From Ectocarpus siliculosus (lineage: Eukaryota; Sar; Phaeophyceae; Ectocarpales; Ectocarpaceae), in assembly GCA_000310025.1 (NCBI GenBank), contig FN647962.1:360062-424061 (forward strand): a stretch of DNA of 64,000 bases, read 5' to 3'. The notes under the pieces were generated by a model, which worked only from the letters and a program-made list of their open reading frames with translations, had not been told where the DNA came from and searched no databases. Shown piece by piece: positions 12,946 to 25,165 of the stretch (positions within the stretch are counted from its first letter, which is position 1; each line of letters begins with the position of its first letter). Both the position numbers and the translations under genes were made by a program.

Positions 12946-13666
12946 CTCTCTTTTCGCTGTCGCCAGACGCACGCGAAAAAGGCCGTAGCATTGAAGCACC
13001 ACTCGTTGCGCGGGCAACCGACTCTTTTCATTCGGACCAGAGGGCCAGCGCGAACAGCTAGACTTGCGCTAAGTAAAGAATGCCTCCATCATAGACTCAG
13101 AGGGGATGTCAGGGAACTGCCCCCACTGCTGTGGTGATTGCTTACAGCGAACACCTCAACGAGTGGCTGACTTTAGGCCGCTGTGTATGAGATCTCACAC
13201 CAGTATGTATCGATCACCTGCTGTATCAAGCATAACGAGGGGCCTTATATAAAGCAGTTGCACACGAAACTCGCTTTACAAGTGCAGTTCGATACAACAA
13301 TGGGGGCTGTAGGGGACAAACACCCATCCTCACTACCATGAGCGCAGAGAACAGCAGCAGCACTCACCACACCCCGTCTTGTCAGGCAAGTATCGAGTTC
13401 AATGCTGTCCACGCGCGGGTTGCTCCCTCCTCCGTGTGCTTGGCTCTCAATCACCCGACCACTGGTGCCTCAGTTCTCCGAGCCCACAGGTTCTCCGTTC
13501 TCCGATGCCCCGCCAAGGGTTTCCATCGAAAGAGGGGCGATAAACGAAACTGTCATTGCTGACAGTGCTGCGGACGAGAAAAGGGAGATTTGCCCGCCTT
13601 CGTCTACGCGTCGCTGCTGCAGCAGCTGCCGTGCATTCTCGCTTCCCTGGTGTAAGAACCAGCAAC
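12946..13666. promoter_or_regulatory. Shared head-to-head promoter region, RRP36 / NACHT gene
   Basis: The 721 bases between two divergent start codons should hold both promoters. A TATATAAA sequence at 13246-13253 is oriented for the plus-strand gene, about 410 bases above its assigned ATG, so it would need a long leader or an upstream exon. An open plus frame runs into the first exon from above 13556, so the true start could be further upstream. Not otherwise resolved. Confidence 0.35.
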
Positions 13667-16600
13667 ATGAAGAACCATGCGGACGAGCACGAGGCATTTG
13701 CGGCAAGCAGGAGTAGTGAGCATGTCTACGTGCCCATCGATGACAGAAACTTCACTACCTTGGATAAGCATGCCGAGACAATCGAGATGGACGCCAAGCT
13801 TCCGTTGGTACGCATGTTTCGTTTAGCATGCTCACGGCAGAGCATGGGATGCGCGTCCTCCAGGGTGACAACAGACATGTTTTCGTGGGTGACAACAGAC
13901 ATGTTTTCGTGTGCGTAGCCTTGCAGTGTTTTCATGCTCGGCACTGAACTCGAGGGACCGTCCCTGCGGTACTTTGGCAGGTCCTTGTGGGAGAACCCGG
14001 CATCGGCAAGAATGCTTTGCTGTCCAACTGGGTGAAGCGGCGTGCAGGAACAAAACACCGGGACGAATTTTTGTTTCAGTATTTTGCTGGAGCGTCAACG
14101 AGAGCGAAGCAGCTACCTCATATGCTTCACAAGGTGAGAGTCAAACCGTCAGCCGGCTCCAATGTTTTGCTTGGTTGAGTACCGAAGGCCGGAAGCGAGC
14201 AAAAGGGAGTGACCGTTCTGCGACTGGCGTGTAGGTGTCTCAGTCCGTTTTGACATTGCAGACAATAACATTTGATTGCAACATGGATTGCACGTTGGGC
14301 TCCCACCATGCACGTCCCTGTTTATCTACGGGTGTGATTTCTAGAGGACTGACATTCTCTGCCGACAACCACTGTCATTTGCCACAGCTGGAAACAGCCC
14401 TCAAGGAGTTCTTCCAGCTGAGGGAAATGGAAGTACCGTCGTCGGAAGAGAGGTGAAAGCGGACTGCGATGTATACACATAAAAATGAGAACTTCTTGCG
14501 AAGTTTGCCCTGGGGCTTGCTACTTTTCTATTCCCTCAGTTTTGCGTACCAGGTGCCGTATGTTTCTCAGATGGCCCTAACTAGACATACCTCACAGGAG
14601 CTGGCGTTGATATCGTGTGTCGTTACCGCCTTCTGGCTGGTGTGGGTGACATGACTGCCTTCATTCCGAAAACGACGACTAATCGTGATTATCGTGGTGT
14701 AAAGCGGGTTATCTGGGTCGTGGTCTGCTTCTGAATTCTCGTAGGGTGAATATTCGTATCTAGCCGGCAGTTCGTACGCTCATGGTAGTCAGCAGTCTCT
14801 TCTGTTCACATGAATTGCTCGGTACGTCGCATGCGGTAGTAGTTTTGTGCTGCAGGACTGATCATCTCGTGTCCGCGCTCGCGTCTTGTGTTCCTCCAGG
14901 CTAATTTGGTCCCTCAATCGATTCCTTGCGGCCGCTGCAAAGAAATACTACCCTGCTCGAATTGTGATCGTGATCGATGGTGTTTTTGCCATCAAGGTAC
15001 GCTGTATTTGACATCTATCGAATTCAGTACAATATTTCAAATCCTTAGCGTACAGCACCTCTGTGCACGAAGTGTTAACCCCGCAGCCAATAACAGTTTG
15101 GTACGCACGGGAAAAACAACCGACCCTGTAGTCTAGGCTCTGATGTTTACTGAATAGTTGGGAGTTGCCACACACGGCAGCACTTTCCTCCTGTTCGTAT
15201 TTTTATTTTGTGTTATCTCTCTCTCTGAACCAGGGGCTGGAAATGCCTGCTGGAGCTCTTCATTGGTTGCCAACCGAACTCCCGGCGGGCGTGAGATTTA
15301 TCGTGTCCACGATAGCAACCACAGACAAGGGTGGTACACCAAAGCCGCACAGAACATACCTCGAGCTTCTGCGGCGGTGAGCTAGCAAATACGCGAGACC
15401 GCGGTCAGTGCCGACTCGTCTTGTAGGGTTTAACCCTACCGTATACATCGTACAGAATCAATCTGTGCCGAATTGTTCGAGGATGGAAACTAGTAATTTC
15501 ACGTCATGGTGAAAGCCCAGCATATTCTCCGGTCTGCATTTAGTCGAGCTTGATGTTGATCGCTACTGGTGCCCCACCGGAACTACTGTTTTTTCCGCTT
15601 CCAGGAAATGCCCAGTCCTCATGATGGAGGCCATGAACGGTGAATGTCAGGAAGCTATCATCGGTGCGTTCATGCAAATGCACCCAAACCAGATCCAGCT
15701 CACCAAGGAGCAGGTAGGCAAAGACTCTTTCATCTTCACGTCTACCATGCCCCATTCCACCGCCGGTGGCCGAGCCGTTTCTGCAAGGAATACGCAACAA
15801 TTTGTTATACTCCAACCGTGCCTTTTTTCCGTAGATCAAGCGGATCATTCACCTGGAGGTGCAGTCCAAGCCAATGTACCTCCGGACTTTACTATACGCA
15901 CTCCGCCAAGGAGTAGCGCTGGAATCGGGGGAGCCAGTCCCCAAGCCTCCGTCGCCAAGTGTTGCCACGGCGGCAGAAGCCGCCCCCGGGGTTGATGCCT
16001 CCAGTACGGGTAGGGTCGCTTCCAATCCGGACGGCACTGCTGGAAAGGTGCCGGACCGGCTGCTGGACTTATATTTGTCGTCGGAAGACAGCATTTCGCT
16101 CACGTCCAAGGTGCTGGACGTGTATGCTGCGTATGTGGACCGGGGAGAGGCAAGTCTTGCTATTTTAGACGAAAAAATCGGTAGTATGCGCTGGTGTCGG
16201 GGTGTCTTATACGCGTCCGCCATTCCTGCTACACTCCTCAATGTGTTAGGAGATGAATGTTAGACTGGGATAACGCGAACCGCCCGTTTGCTATTTGTTA
16301 TCGGGGTTTTTACAGATGGGGGCCAGCATTATGGGTGCGGTTTTGTCCGTCTTATACGCAGCTCGGAACGGTCTGATGGATTGCGAGGTGAGGCATTGGT
16401 CTTCATCAACATTGTATCAGCGACGCCACCCAGGAAGTACCAGTAAAGTGCATCGGTTACGCAGTGAATCACTCGTGATCGGGCGACTAATAAATAATGC
16501 ATTTTATAGAGCATGTCTGATTCCACTCTTATAGGTCTGGGGAGCGGCCGAGATCAATCTGGGGTACGAGCTTTCGGAGGACCACAAGCGGGTGCTTCTA

Positions 16601-19600
16601 CTGGTGCTTACGGTACGCTGAAACTGTAGAGTACAACCTGGACGTAAGTTGAGTTGGTGGCGAATTGTACTTCATATCGTTACACAAAGGTGAGACACAA
16701 GCTACTCGACCGTTCCACTACAGTTGAGAGCAAATCGCGAAAAAGGTTGATTGTTATCACTTCCTGCGTTATTGCGTTTCTCACAGGATAATACGATGTT
16801 GGTTCAAGGGCAGCGCAGTTTCAGCCACGAGGAGTTCCGTGGCGTGGTTTACTCCAAATACATCCAGAGCCCAGAAACAATGGTTCGTTTGCACATACAG
16901 ATGGCGCGCTACTTCGCGCGGCTCCCTGCTTCCGACCGAAAGGTGAGCTCGTGTTGGGCGAAAGGTGCCGTCCCCTTGATGTTTGAGCTTGCCACGAGAC
17001 ACATGCTGAGATGTTTTCATCGCGCGGACGTTCGTCGTGATCAGGTGGAATGTCAACCCTATCACCTAGAAGCTGCCGGATGCTGGAACAAGCTAAAAAA
17101 TTGCCTCGTCGACATCGATATGTTCGGTATTTGGTGGACTCCTAATCACAAAAAGGAGTTTGTTGCACTGTGGGCAAGTCTCACTAACGCCAACAACAAG
17201 GTATGTGGGGACGCCGTGGAAAGTGTGCAACGCAAGCAGTTTTGCACCCGCGTTCACCTTGCCGGCAACCTATTGCAACACGATTCGATCACCTACGTTA
17301 GCGCAAGGATCATTTTTTGACTTCACGATAAAGGCTGCCATACCCGCTGTCGTTTAAGCGAAGCAAGGAAAAACACGTTGACGAAACAGAATGCAGTGTC
17401 AAAGTCCGCGCGATATTTCGTTGCCGAGCCACGAAAACTTCGCTGATGAGTACCGACCTGTGCTACGTTGCCTGATTGAACGTCTTCTCTAGTCAATGGA
17501 GCACGATGTACTTGTCTACGTTAGCGTGAGTCATCTACAATATCCTTGGACGAAAGAACGAGCCTTGGACAAAAGAACGAACAACTTGTTCAAAACGGGC
17601 CGATACACACGTTACTGCGCAGGATGCACTTGCAAAGAAACTGGTAACTTCTGAGTTTTCCAAGACCATGGAGTGGAAGCAGAGCCCGCGACCTTGCTAT
17701 GACATGGTGGAGGAATACAACCGCAGTCTTGATGAGTACAAAGACAAGGTGAATGTGTCGGCTAGGGCATGCGCACAGCGAGGACAACGACGGAAAATCA
17801 CCTGCAGCGAAACCATGTAGCAGCCCCGAGGGCTCTCGAAAGAGTGGATAATTGAGACAGAAATTCGTCTTGCTTCGTTTCTGGTAATTCCAGGTCCATC
17901 CATCCGACGAGAGGATCGCCGCTGTCATACTGGAGATCGCCGATTTCATGCTGGAGTTTAGTACCCTCGGGCATGAGGAGGCGGCGGATATTCCTCAGTT
18001 TGTCCACCCACGAATACCAAATGAGGTGCGATTCGTTCTCATGTTTTGCCCGCCACTTCCATAGGAACGAGGGTTTCAGGCTGCGAAAGGAACCGAGCCT
18101 TGGCCAGATTGCGTAGCGGCAAAGCCATGTAGCGCCAGGCTCTTCCGCGGCTGGCGTTAGTGTTGTCGACTGAGGGAGTTACGGTCAGCGTTGAAGTGAC
18201 CGAACATTGGACTCCCATCTCGCCCGCAGGATCTGGGATCTCTTGGGGTGCCGTTTCTGAGTGTTGACGAAGATGGCCGCAGTGTGTTGAACAAGCCATT
18301 GCTGACAGAGACCAAGGAGGACGACAAGCCTGCCGGCGTTGACCAGCCACCCAAACCGAACGAAGATTTCCCGGACTGCACGACGTACTTCTACCACCGG
18401 TGGATGTGGATACAGGTGACTCAGTGAGCAACGGTCGCATGTTTGTGCTTCGACAGCAACACGCGAAGAGGCTTGTGTCAAGGCTGCACTCGCCGGGTTG
18501 AAGCGCTACAGCACCTACTCATGGGGTCGTCTGATACCCACGGTAGTATTCTTCCATCTCTCTCTGCTTTGTGCCTGGCACCATGCGTCATTTTGCGCTC
18601 GCCGCCCCGCCTTCGTATCTCTGGCATCGCCCGTTTCGCCGTGCTCTTTCGGTCTAGTTCCCCTGGGTGGCTCTGGCCAACTGTGGAGAGAAGTACTTGA
18701 ACGGGATCTCCTTAAAAGACCAAACAGATTCGCTCGGCGTCGGGAGAATGACGAAGCAACTAAAAAAGAAGGTGATTCTCCATTGGACGACAACAACAAC
18801 AGTAGGCCTTAGTATTACGTTGGCCCAGGTTTTGAGAGGCACCATTGTTAGAGGTAACTTTTACGTGGGGTTCATATGCCAGGGTGCACGCAGCACTCTC
18901 GGACCGTGAGGCTTGGCTTCCTTAGACCTTCATCTTGATCTTCAATGGCGATTCGTGGCCGCAGGGATTGGGGAAACCTATGCCAGGAGTACTTTCAGAC
19001 TCCGGAAGCGTTACACAAGCAGGTGCCAGAGGTCGCAAGGGTGGGGCAGACAAATCCGTTGAGCGTGGTGGTCGCGGAGGTGCCAAGGGCCACAAGAGCG
19101 CAGAGGACGAAAGACTCCAAAATGGTGAGTCACCAAAATATGCACAAACTCTGTTTCGCACAAGCCTTAACGTAAATTAGAACGCACGGCTGACTCCCTG
19201 CGTAGTCGTCATCGTCCGTGCGGTGGTTTCCGTACTGTACCAGTACCACACCTTGGACACCCCAGTGAACGAGCAAGAGCGAGACACGGTCCGTGGAATC
19301 TTGTTTTGTTTTTAGTACAATAGTCACTTGATAGAGAAAAGGAGGCACAGCAATTGTTTTTGTTGGAAGCAATACCCCTTGTTGACAATCGCAGCAACAA
19401 CGAAAGCATCTTTTAGCCACGTGACCGTTTGCTCTCTCGTTCACAACGCCAGGCGGAGAGCCCAGTTCACCTTCCAGACTTCCAGGTATTGCATCGCAGT
19501 TGTCGCCTGCGAGGGCTGCTAGACGAAGGCGATCGCTCAAAAGAGGTCCCAGCGAGGTAAGCAGGACACTTTCACTTCTACCCGGAAAGTGCAGCTCAGC

Positions 19601-22600
19601 GCCATGAGAAGCACTTAATTGTTGCTAGACTTGTTGGAAAACCACGCTGTCCGTCGAAAATCTGAAGAAGGCGAGGTGTTTGTGTGACAGGGGGGCTCCG
19701 CGGACGAAGACAGCAACTACTGGACCAAGATGATGGGTGTAATACGCGGGGAGATCCAAGAGTACAGATCCGAGCTGGATTCTTTGACGATAAAAAGGGT
19801 GCAAATGGAGAGGAAGTTAAAACAGGTGCGACGTCGTTTCACTGTGTCCTGGTCTACTACTTTCGTCAAAATCTGTTGCTTCTGAGAAACCAACTTCCAC
19901 ATGATGAAACTGATCGGACCAAAACCAAATGATCCTGCAACAAATGGTATAATATGTAGTGGTATCACTCAACAATGGTATCTAGTGGTTCATTCCATGT
20001 GGTCCTCTGTTGCTCGCGATTAATCTGGATTTCAACAGACGAAAAAAGGATCGAGGGATTTGAAATTTTCCCTGCCATGATTTCAAACGGCGCAGCCGGA
20101 AATGTGCCGGATATTTTCTCGGGAGGGTGGCCGACCAACTCTTGCACTGCTCCCCCCCCCTTTCGAGCCTTACCTGTAATCGTGGTACTACCGATACCTA
20201 TGACACCTGCAATATGCAGGTCACCGACGAGGCCAGCCAGATGTCGGAACTTGCCGGTGCGAAGCAAAAGGGCGAAGATAAGGTTGGATGCGTGCTATGG
20301 CGTTACCAATGTGATCACCTTTTTCGTTTCCGGACCCAACCAAAAATTGTTGGAGATGAAAACGAACACTCGAAAATTCAAACGATTCGGGGGCAAACTG
20401 TGACACGCTAGAGTTGCATGCAAGGCTGCTCGATGCCCGAAGAATCTAGCCTCACGTTCACGACTTGGGGTGGATCATATCATTTGTAGAGGTTGTTTCA
20501 AAGTGTGTAAGAAATCGCTCAAAGACTTAGGATTGGGTAGAACGATTTTCGGAGGCAGCCTGGGTCCTTTAGATGTTGACCGCCGTATGTGGTGGCCTCC
20601 CGAAAATCAGCTATCTCTGCTGGTCCGGGTTATCATCAAGCAAAATGTATCGAAACTACGACATTGGCAGTCGATTTGTTTAAGAGAAAAACACCAATCA
20701 TTGTATTTTGCAGGTTGCTCACGTCCTGCGAAGGGAAGCCAAGGTGACGAAATCGCACGCCCACGCTAGGCTACTTGCGAAGAACTACAAGTGTCTCCTG
20801 CTCATGTGCGAGAGACATCCCGCCCACTCAAAGGTACGACAACAACATTAACATTAGTCAGACAAAAAAACTCGGTTTTTGCCCAACAAACTGACTGTCG
20901 TATTGCCTTTGGTTCAATGTACAGTATTACCCCCCATTGAGTGATCCCAAAGCCTCGTGTTTGTGCCGGTCTACTATCTGATCGTGGTTGCTAGGCTCTG
21001 GTAGACGAGCTGGAACTGAAGCTTGACCAGGACGAGCGCTTGGTGAAAGAAGTCTACGCACGCTTCCGTGAAGAATGCTGTGAGAAACAAGCGTGCCAAA
21101 CGGATTTCGCATCCATGAAGAAAGCTATCCAGGAGAGAGCAGCGCTGCAGGAAGAGATGCTCTTGAATCGTCACAAGCAACACGAAACCCTGCAAAGAAG
21201 CAATGCTGCCAGCACCGAGCGTCTATCACAGGTGTTAGTCAAAAACATCACATTGTTTCCGTTTGTATTGTCCCTACGCATCGCGGTCACGTTGGGAACA
21301 CCTCGAGAATCAGGGTACTACAAATTGTACAGCAGAACACGTGTGTCGTCAGTTACATTTCGTTGGCAAGGAGTAAACTGTTCTAAAGGGGTGGTCACTC
21401 GGCCAATTGCATTAGCTGCACGGTAGCGGTCGACAGAGGTGCCGTGTCTGAAGTTGGAGGTGGTCGATCGACGTACCACTAGTAACTTGTTACACGACCT
21501 CACAAAACTTGTCTCTCTCTCGATCGGATACAACTTGTCAGTTGAACTTTTCCATGTCAACGGAAGATGGGGCTTCCACCAAGCGGCACAAGGCCCATGC
21601 GATGCTCGGGCAGCTGCGAGAAGGGGGTGGTGTTGACGGCGTGGAAAGTGGAGGCACCGAAGGGTGGGAGGAGGTAAGCCGTCGAGTCACTACATCACTC
21701 GCCAGCATGGAATACTCCACGTGAAGAATGCTCTTGCTTATTATGTGCTTTGCCCCGTGGAATGCGTGTGCCAGGAACGACATTTCACGTATTCGTATGT
21801 CGCGTGATTGCACGCGTGTTTTCATTTTACCCCCTCCAGGCGTGGGCATTGATTCGAGCGAGTACGGGCATCGCAGATCCCGACCTGTTCATCCAGAAAC
21901 ACCTCAACTGCGACCACTTAGAGACCCAGCTTATGGAACTCAAACAGGCGAGGATGCTGCCATGAAACCACTCACAGTGTTTCACCCCGGCTACAGGATT
22001 GCCGAGGCCAACACCAACGGCCAAATTACTGCTGTACTAGAGGCGTATAGAGGGAAGAAAACTATCGCTGGAACCATGAATGTCGCTCGCTACGCCCAAC
22101 GGTGGTGACGAAAGCACCTAACGTGAGCAACAGGAATTGGGCGACATCGAACCAACTGCTTCTGTGTGACTAAAAGGCAAAGGCATGCGTTGCCCTCCTT
22201 CACAGTATTTTTGCGCTGTTTCATCGACAGGTCAGCGAGTCACGTTTGAGCGACCTGAAAAAGGAAAGTACTCAGTTGGAGGAAGAGCTCGAGCAGACAA
22301 GGTGCGGCTCATGCAAGAGTATTATTTTTCATCGTCAATGCATGTTTAAACGACGACCATAGTCAGATGCAACATTCCTTTTTAATTTCCTTGCGGATGG
22401 GATATTGTGCTGAAACTGCACGTATTAGCTTGAAGATGGGTCTGCAACGCCCGAGGAAGCCCCGTACGACTGAGAACATTCCACACGGATAAAGTAGCCC
22501 TGAAAAAGCTCCTGGTCGGATACCGTTTCGAGTGTGGCCAACATACAGCTTCTTCGACGACAAGGGAGTTAGCCGTGATCATAACGAGGACGTTCGCTCT

Positions 22601-24386
22601 GCTTTTTCTTTCCTTTTTGATCAGGTACAACTCGCTTTCGATAGGCGGCAACAAGGAGGCCAGAGATTTACACCAACGCCTCAATGAAGCACAGGTACAT
22701 TAACCCTAGGGAACGGTGCTTACAGTGTGTTTGTGCAAACCTGCTTTGACGTAGGGGTCTCTCCCCCTGTCTAAATACAACGCCATTAGCACGCGTGCGT
22801 GGATTGTACGTCTCGTTTGTTCTATTTCGCGAGGTACAATCCGTAACCCACTCAAAAGCTGTCGCTATCACTTTTGGGTTTTGGGCGAGGGCCTTTTGTC
22901 CCGCTAGAAGTGAGAACCTGCCCAAGGTTTGATCCCACCCTTTCCTCCTGTCGTTGTGGGCCGAAAGAAGGCCGAAACTTACTGACGGAAACCTATCACC
23001 GAGGACAATCACTGAAACAACCCGCAACTCCATGCCGCGAAGGGAATCTGTCCGCCCTCCCACTAGACTCTTAAGCACTACAACTTCCACCTCTTCACCG
23101 ACCGTGCAAATCTGGAACCATAGGTGAGACTGAAACGATCAAAGGAGAGGTCAGACGCCATGGAGAACCTGCAGAGGCATACCGTGTCTGGCCTGAGACA
23201 CATCTGCGATCTCCTCGGAGCACCCGAGTCCGAAGACGACGCCCATGTGGCTGAGATGGTGAGCTGGGTAAATGTTGGGATGGACTCTTGCGAGAGGGCG
23301 AAAGATCAGGAAAAACCCGAAACCTCATCACCCATGGCGCCCAAAATGTACAAAACTGGCGTCCCTTCTCTAACTTCGTTTCGCATGCAACATGCTTGCC
23401 TTAGTTCGAAGTGCGTCATAAAACACTTGACCTTTTCAGATGGATGTGTTTCTTCTTGGCAGGTGCATCAACTGGAGTTTATTCTTGATTCTCTGGTCGA
23501 CGAAAAGGATCGTTCAACACAGAAACGAGGGGAGGCCACAAGTGGTCGCGCTGCAGGATTGGGGGCTGGACACGGATCGGCGAACAGTGCAAGCGACGGA
23601 AGCAGTCAGCTCAGCCTGGAGATCAGCGTCTCACGACCAGCGGAAATCGAAGCAGCCTTGCAGCAGTTTGTGTCTCCAAAGGTAGCTTTTTACATCGCCG
23701 TATTCACTGCACGTTATCTCTTGGTTATTGGCGCATAGTTTAGCAGCGTGGCCTGGCCTATCCTCTTGCTGCGCGTCACGCCCTCAGCACCCCTTCCCAC
23801 CTCCGGTGATGCCCCGGTTTAACCGGCAGGTGCGCGTTGCACAACAGCTGATCGGTTCGAGGGGCAAGAGCGACAGGGATGCCGCGTCGGCGTCGGCGTT
23901 CCCAGAGATTGACAGCCTCGCGGAGGAAGGTAGGGATTGTTTCCCACTTGAGCTACAATGGCGAAAACATGTGCTTCTCTGTACCTTTGGTCAACAATGA
24001 TCTGCAGAGAGGGCATGACCCACTCATCTCTTAAACTGCATCTTGACCATAGCTATTCCTCCAAACACATCAATATGTTGTCACCACCACGTCATGTCAG
24101 GCACGTCCGACACGCACGGGTGGTTGTGCAATAGTACGTAGGCGTCTCCGCGACTGTCTGATAGACGCAACAATCGAGATGATAAGGTCATCTAGGATCC
24201 CAGTGTCTTGGCTAGTTCTCAAGCAACCCCACCGCCGCACTGTCTGAATCACCAACGCATGATCTGTCAGCAGAGACCGCAGGGGTCTTCGTGCCAAACC
24301 GTGAGGCTGTAAAGGCGAAGTCGGCGAAGACCTTCAGGGCAGAGCAGCGCAGGCAGGCGCGACTTCAGAAAACGACCGTGGTGTGA
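13667..24386 (+). CDS. NACHT-type P-loop NTPase (nephrocystin-3-like) with C-terminal docking-complex-like coiled coil, 29 exons, about 1238 residues
   Basis: Exons: 13667-13807, 13981-14133, 14388-14452, 14900-14996, 15234-15376, 15605-15713, 15835-16149, 16316-16387, 16535-16612, 16787-16942, 17045-17200, 17493-17525, 17623-17748, 17894-18025, 18230-18415, 18658-18771, 18987-19124, 19691-19825, 20220-20282, 20714-20833, 20995-21231, 21542-21673, 21840-21947, 22231-22301, 22625-22694, 23124-23258, 23463-23681, 23830-23929, 24274-24386. Residues about 45-60 give the Walker A loop VLVGEPGIGKNALLSNW; residues about 140-147 give Walker B IVIVIDG; HWLPTELPAGVRFIVST follows, as in NACHT proteins such as nephrocystin-3. 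From about 740 onward the protein is coiled coil, and ASTGIADPDLFIQKHLNCD (about 970-988) resembles the conserved segment of ODA docking-complex proteins (CCDC114/CCDC151 type). No TPR repeats, unlike NPHP3. Introns after 16149 and 21947 appear to start with GC. Exon 17's start is chosen only by phase. A ciliary role is inferred. Confidence 0.83.
13863..13910. repeat. 24-base tandem duplication
   Basis: Two exact adjacent copies of a 24-base unit beginning GGGTGACAACAGACATG lie in the first intron of the NACHT gene. A recent slippage or repair duplication is the simplest reading. Confidence 0.85.
15424..15440. repeat. Telomere-motif palindrome
   Basis: GTAGGGTTTAACCCTAC is a near-perfect palindrome built from one telomere-like unit in each orientation. 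It lies in an intron of the NACHT gene. Fused telomere repeats or chance both fit. Confidence 0.5.
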
Positions 24387-25165
24387 CATGGCTGGGTTAT
24401 CTGCTTGAGCCAAAGGAAACTCCTAAGATGCGGAGAAGGAAGCAAGACCGTTCGCTTGTCAATGGTTACCCTTGACGCCACTAATGTGATACACATGATG
24501 ACTCCACCCTCTGAACCGGGTCACGGCAAAACTGGCCGCTTCTTACCAAACGGTCAAAACTGTTGTACACAGGCCGCGCGTGCCATCGTATAATATGTAG
24601 AGACATACGACACGTTCATTCGGCTCAAATACCACGACTAATCAGATGAACGTACAGCGAATGGTGATCATGGCGAGGTGGAATAATAGGGTCTTGTTGC
24701 CTGATACAAGATTCGATGTCTTCTGCTTGACTGTTGTGTTTCCCTCAGAAGTTTTCGTGTTCCGCAGCGCAACGATGTGGGCACCGTGTGTCTACTCCAA
24801 TTGAAAAAATCTACCCTTTGTGACGTCTTTTCCGCCAAGGTGCCACCAGACCGCGACAATAAGCGCTGCGGCAAGCCGTTTTCCAGGCCGCAGCTCAATA
24901 CATGCCCTGGCACCACTCCGTAGCACGTAACCTCATGCTCGCAGTGCGTGTTTCCCAGAGTCACGAGGAAACAACAACAATCATCCTTATGAGCACTCAG
25001 CCAACCTGTGCGGAATCTCAGCTAAATCCCTCTGTCCTTGCTTGTGCTCGGCTCCCCTGTGCATTCTCTACGATCTGCGCGACGAGCCGACCCGTGAGCT
25101 ATCTCCAGCTATTATAAACGGCAGGTCCAGTCCGGGGTCGTGTGTCAATCTAGGTTCAATACTTT
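24387..25165. other. Tail-to-tail spacer, NACHT gene / REV7
   Basis: This 779-base spacer lies between two convergent stop codons and should hold both 3' UTRs and polyadenylation signals. No AATAAA was evident close to either stop. I see no gene in it. Confidence 0.5.

Noticed and set aside
18965-19124. Gly/Arg-rich reading of NACHT-gene exon 17
   Set aside because: This start joins exon 16 in phase but then puts exon 18 out of frame. Starting at 18987 in another frame keeps both junctions, so I preferred it, without proof.
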